DNA from: Luscinia megarhynchos
Lineage: Eukaryota; Chordata; Aves; Passeriformes; Turdidae
Length of the DNA stretch: 64,000 nt
Direction: 5' to 3'
Assembly (NCBI GenBank): GCA_034336665.1
Contig: JAPFBE010000002.1
Location: 19,508,906-19,572,905 of the forward strand
Shown: one piece after another, positions 61,101-64,000 of the stretch
Layout: the number at the start of each line of letters is the position of its first letter
How positions within the stretch are numbered: position 1 is the stretch's first letter
Made by a program: the position numbers and the translations under genes
Notes under the pieces: model-generated
Seen by the model: only the letters and a program-made list of their open reading frames with translations
What the model was told of the DNA's origin: nothing
Database searches by the model: none

Positions 61101-64000
61101 AGGATTGTTAGATTGTTATCAATATTTCCCATTGCATTTAGGCCCATAGACTTTCTTTTTTAAGAAGAGAAGAATTCAGGGTGGATGTCACTGTAGTCTA
61201 TAGACTTCACCCATTGTTTTCTTTTTTTTGTGTGTTTCTGTGTGGATTCATTTGGGAAGGTTAATTGCTGGGTGAAACTATCTGCCTTGACAATCAATGG
61301 TTCTGGCCAAACAAAGGGTTATAATTTTATTATCCCACAAATGACACTTGAAAGGTTTGCCTTATCTTTGCTTCCCTTACCTTCTGGACAGAGGCAGGAA
61401 GAGATGCTGCCCTTTGGGTGGTGCCTGCTTGTTCCCCATCCCCAGAGAAGTGGGAGATCTCTCAGGAGGAGCATCACAGAGCCTGTGGTACTGTGAAGAC
61501 CCTTCTTGCTATGTTACAGATTTTCAGCAACCCTGTTCAGGAATGCTGAGAGAGAAGTGCTGTGAGTTGCGGTATTTTGCTCCAAACCAAGCTGTGGGGA
61601 GGAGGAGGCAGCTCAATCCAGATTGTCTGTTCCCTGCTTTCCTACCCCCTCATGCCTCTCCCTAACTTCCTGGCAGTCATATTCAGTGCCATGCTCTCTT
61701 CACCCCATTTCAGGCCATGCAGCAGTAGCACAAGAGAGCCTTTGTTCAGCTGGAGTGCTGTATCTGAATGCTGTGAAAAGCATTGTGACAGCTGCCTATG
61801 TTTGAGACTCTGCTTGGGGATGTCTGGAGGGGATCTGTGTGCCCAGCACCCTCTGAGCTGAGCAGCAGAGGTGTAGGGAGTCTTTAGGGGTACAGGAGGG
61901 ATGCTGTAATGTGAACTGCATGGAGGCACACTGGCTGTCAGTGCTGTGGATGTGTTTCTGCAGAGCAGCTTCTGTGTGTTGGTGTTACAGCAAAGTGAGA
62001 CTAAGGATATCCCTGAAATAGAAAAACCCTCTTTGACACCTGACCAGTGGTACAGAGACCAGAGAGAGCTCGAGTGGTGGCAGCTGCATCGTCCACTTGC
62101 AAAAGAAATACCAGCTCTTGGGGAAACTCTCAGCTGTACCAGCAAGGTGTTTCCTTCTCTGCCCAGCTCCTTGGCCATGCTGTGCCCTGCAGTCACCCTG
62201 TCTGTATTATTGTGGCCCAGCATTCTGTACCAAGAGCCATAGAGAAGAGCTGTCCTGGGGAGGCCACTGGCACTACAAGAAGCCCTAAGTTGAGTCAGTG
62301 TGTTGATGCTGTGCTGCAAGTGCATCTTGTTCAAAAGCTGCACTAATTATAAATTGGTCTTGGAAGCTGAGGATAAAAATATCTTTAGTCAGCCTGTCTC
62401 TGTAAACAACCTGTGATGCTATTTGGAAATGTGGTATAGTTTTCATGTTGCAGGGAATGTGTGTGCTGTGTGTGAAGGACTTCAGCAGCCACAGTGCAGA
62501 GCTTCCGTGTGGTTGGGCTGACAAATAAAGCAGAGAAGGAAATTTTTGCATGCTAGAGATGACAAAGTGGATATTCATGACATTCTTTTCCACCAAGTTA
62601 GGGGAGAAATTTGAGTTTACCTCAGGATTTTAGGAGGAAGGGTGTTTATTATACCAAGCATATGCTGTAATAGTACTTTCTTGTTTTTAAAATTAAAGAA
62701 TACCCTTGAAATGCCTTCTCTGTTGTGGCCGTATGAATTTGGGTGGCATCTCTCCTGTACATTGCAGGAGAGGATTTGCTTCTGTGCTGCAAGAAATCAG
62801 CTGGTTCACTGCTAACTCAAACGCTGATGTGTACTGTCCAAGGCAGGTTTCCCTGCTGGGAAGAGGGTGCTAGAGGCAGGAGGAGACCTGGGTGCCAGCT
62901 GCCGGTGACAGACACCCAGGGAGCACCCAGGAGCAGAAATGATGCTGGATCTCCATCACAGGCCCTGTGTGCACAGCTGGAAGCTGCTGCCAAGTGGCAG
63001 TGAGAGGAAACCCCACAGCCTCCTGTGGCTGTCTCAGGGCTGATCCTGACAGGTCTGTCACTTGGCTCCTAGTGGAGCTGAGGCCCCTATGAACATCTCT
63101 GACCATGTTTCAGGCAAGCCTTCAAATGTATGCTGGGTGCTTGGGAAGATGAGTTATACCATGCTTTTCAGGGAGGTAAAAGCACTTTGCCTTTTCCTTT
63201 GTTCTTTTTTCTTCTTAAGCTCCATTGTGACTTAAACCAAGATGGTGCAATTTTTCCAGTTTCCTTAAGGTAATACATCTTGCTGTAGGTCCTAGTCTGC
63301 CCTGTGTTCTGCATTCTGCTTTTTACAGAGCAGAGAAAATACAGGGAGAGGAGGAAGGAAAAGATACAGACCCTTTTGGGTGTCTTCCAGTTCAATACTT
63401 TGGAACCACATCCACAGGCTTGAGGAAAAAATGCCTGAATGTGAAAGGGCTTGCCATCAGAACTAAATTATTCATCAGAATATTAAAAGAAGAGTGTGCA
63501 AAGATGTAAACTGAGCACACCCCAATGCAAGCTGTAATGAGCTAAAATTATAGTTGTGGTCTTGGGAAAAGACCACACTCTCAATTAGCTGAGTGCTGGC
63601 AGCTGCCTGAGAGCATACAGCACCTTCTGCATAAGGATGATGCCAAGCATTCCTCAGCTTTGTACTCGTTTTTCAATATCTTAAATAAAATAGGATTTAG
63701 TCTCAGCAATATTATGTATCAGCAATAGATAACAACACTGCCAGTTAATAGGGTGCTGTAAATCTGGAACCTCTTTGAACCTGTTGTCTTATAACTCCCC
63801 CAGGTTTTCTCATTTGTTTTTCTCCTTGCTGTTTGCCCTGTAAATGTGTATATCAGGCTTTCCTGTGATGTCAGCCTCCTTTGTGTCCCCTTCTTGCATC
63901 AGCTCTGTTTCCAGCTGTTAATCATATGTGATTGAATCTGTCTCCATCAGTGTTTTAAAAATTGATGGCTTCCTCTTTTAGTTCACAGCCTGTCTCTTTT

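Larger units (their letters stand above)
40444..64000 (+). other. SLC22A23: SLC22A23 intron 3 (partial, at least 23557 bp)
   Basis: It begins GTGAGTATTCC and runs to the end of the window. I looked for the next family exon (expected to begin with the rest of an Arg codon, then Ile-Glu-Leu-Cys-Pro-Pro) and did not find it, so it should lie beyond 64000. The sequence is AT-rich with microsatellites, poly-T and poly-A runs, an 18-bp tandem duplication at 56446, an inverted repeat at 54636, and a candidate microexon at 50163. No nested gene or intact mobile element is visible on either strand. Confidence 0.85.

Noticed and set aside
61642..62343. Minus-strand open frame of 233 codons
   Set aside because: Unusually long for intronic AT-rich DNA, but this stretch is locally GC-richer; the translation is Ser/Leu/His mixed with no motif, membrane pattern or splice context. 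A transcript would reopen it.
1..64000. CRISPR arrays, operons, prokaryotic genes, tRNA or rRNA genes
   Set aside because: None seen; the spliced vertebrate gene and the base composition exclude a prokaryotic source.

Overview
This is vertebrate nuclear DNA, most likely from a bird. It holds the 5' part of one gene, SLC22A23 (an orphan member of the SLC22 organic-ion transporter family, major facilitator superfamily), on the + strand. Three coding exons are visible: exon 1 (17902-18432), exon 2 (34973-35076) and exon 3 (40289-40443). They join in phase, are flanked by GT/AG splice sites, and encode about the first 264 residues. These cover the disordered N-terminus, TM1, the glycosylated first extracellular loop, TM2, the MFS motif-A loop, TM3 and TM4. 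The exon for the next segment was not found, so the rest of the gene should lie to the right of the window. The bird assignment rests on three things: few interspersed repeats, no mammalian Alu/L1-type sequence, and two short stretches resembling the avian/reptilian CR1 LINE. It is an inference.

Layout. 1 to about 16470 is AT-rich intergenic DNA upstream of the gene with no convincing gene; it holds simple repeats, possible CR1 scraps and one doubtful coding-like remnant on the minus strand. About 16470-18560 is a dense CpG island covering the promoter, the presumed 5' UTR and coding exon 1, with GC boxes, an 11-bp GC-rich tandem repeat, three pyrimidine tracts and two upstream ORFs. 18433-34972 is intron 1 (16540 bp), 35077-40288 is intron 2 (5212 bp), and 40444-64000 is the visible part of intron 3 (at least 23557 bp).

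Most open frames in the window are chance frames: no family similarity, no splice context, and many in low-complexity or GC-skewed sequence. There is no CRISPR array, operon, tRNA, rRNA or intact mobile element that I can support. I found no new multi-gene system. The points most worth checking are regulatory: an ATG-TGA start-stop element in frame just upstream of the main start, a candidate 8-nt microexon in intron 3, and a strong cryptic 3' splice site followed by a hairpin in intron 1.
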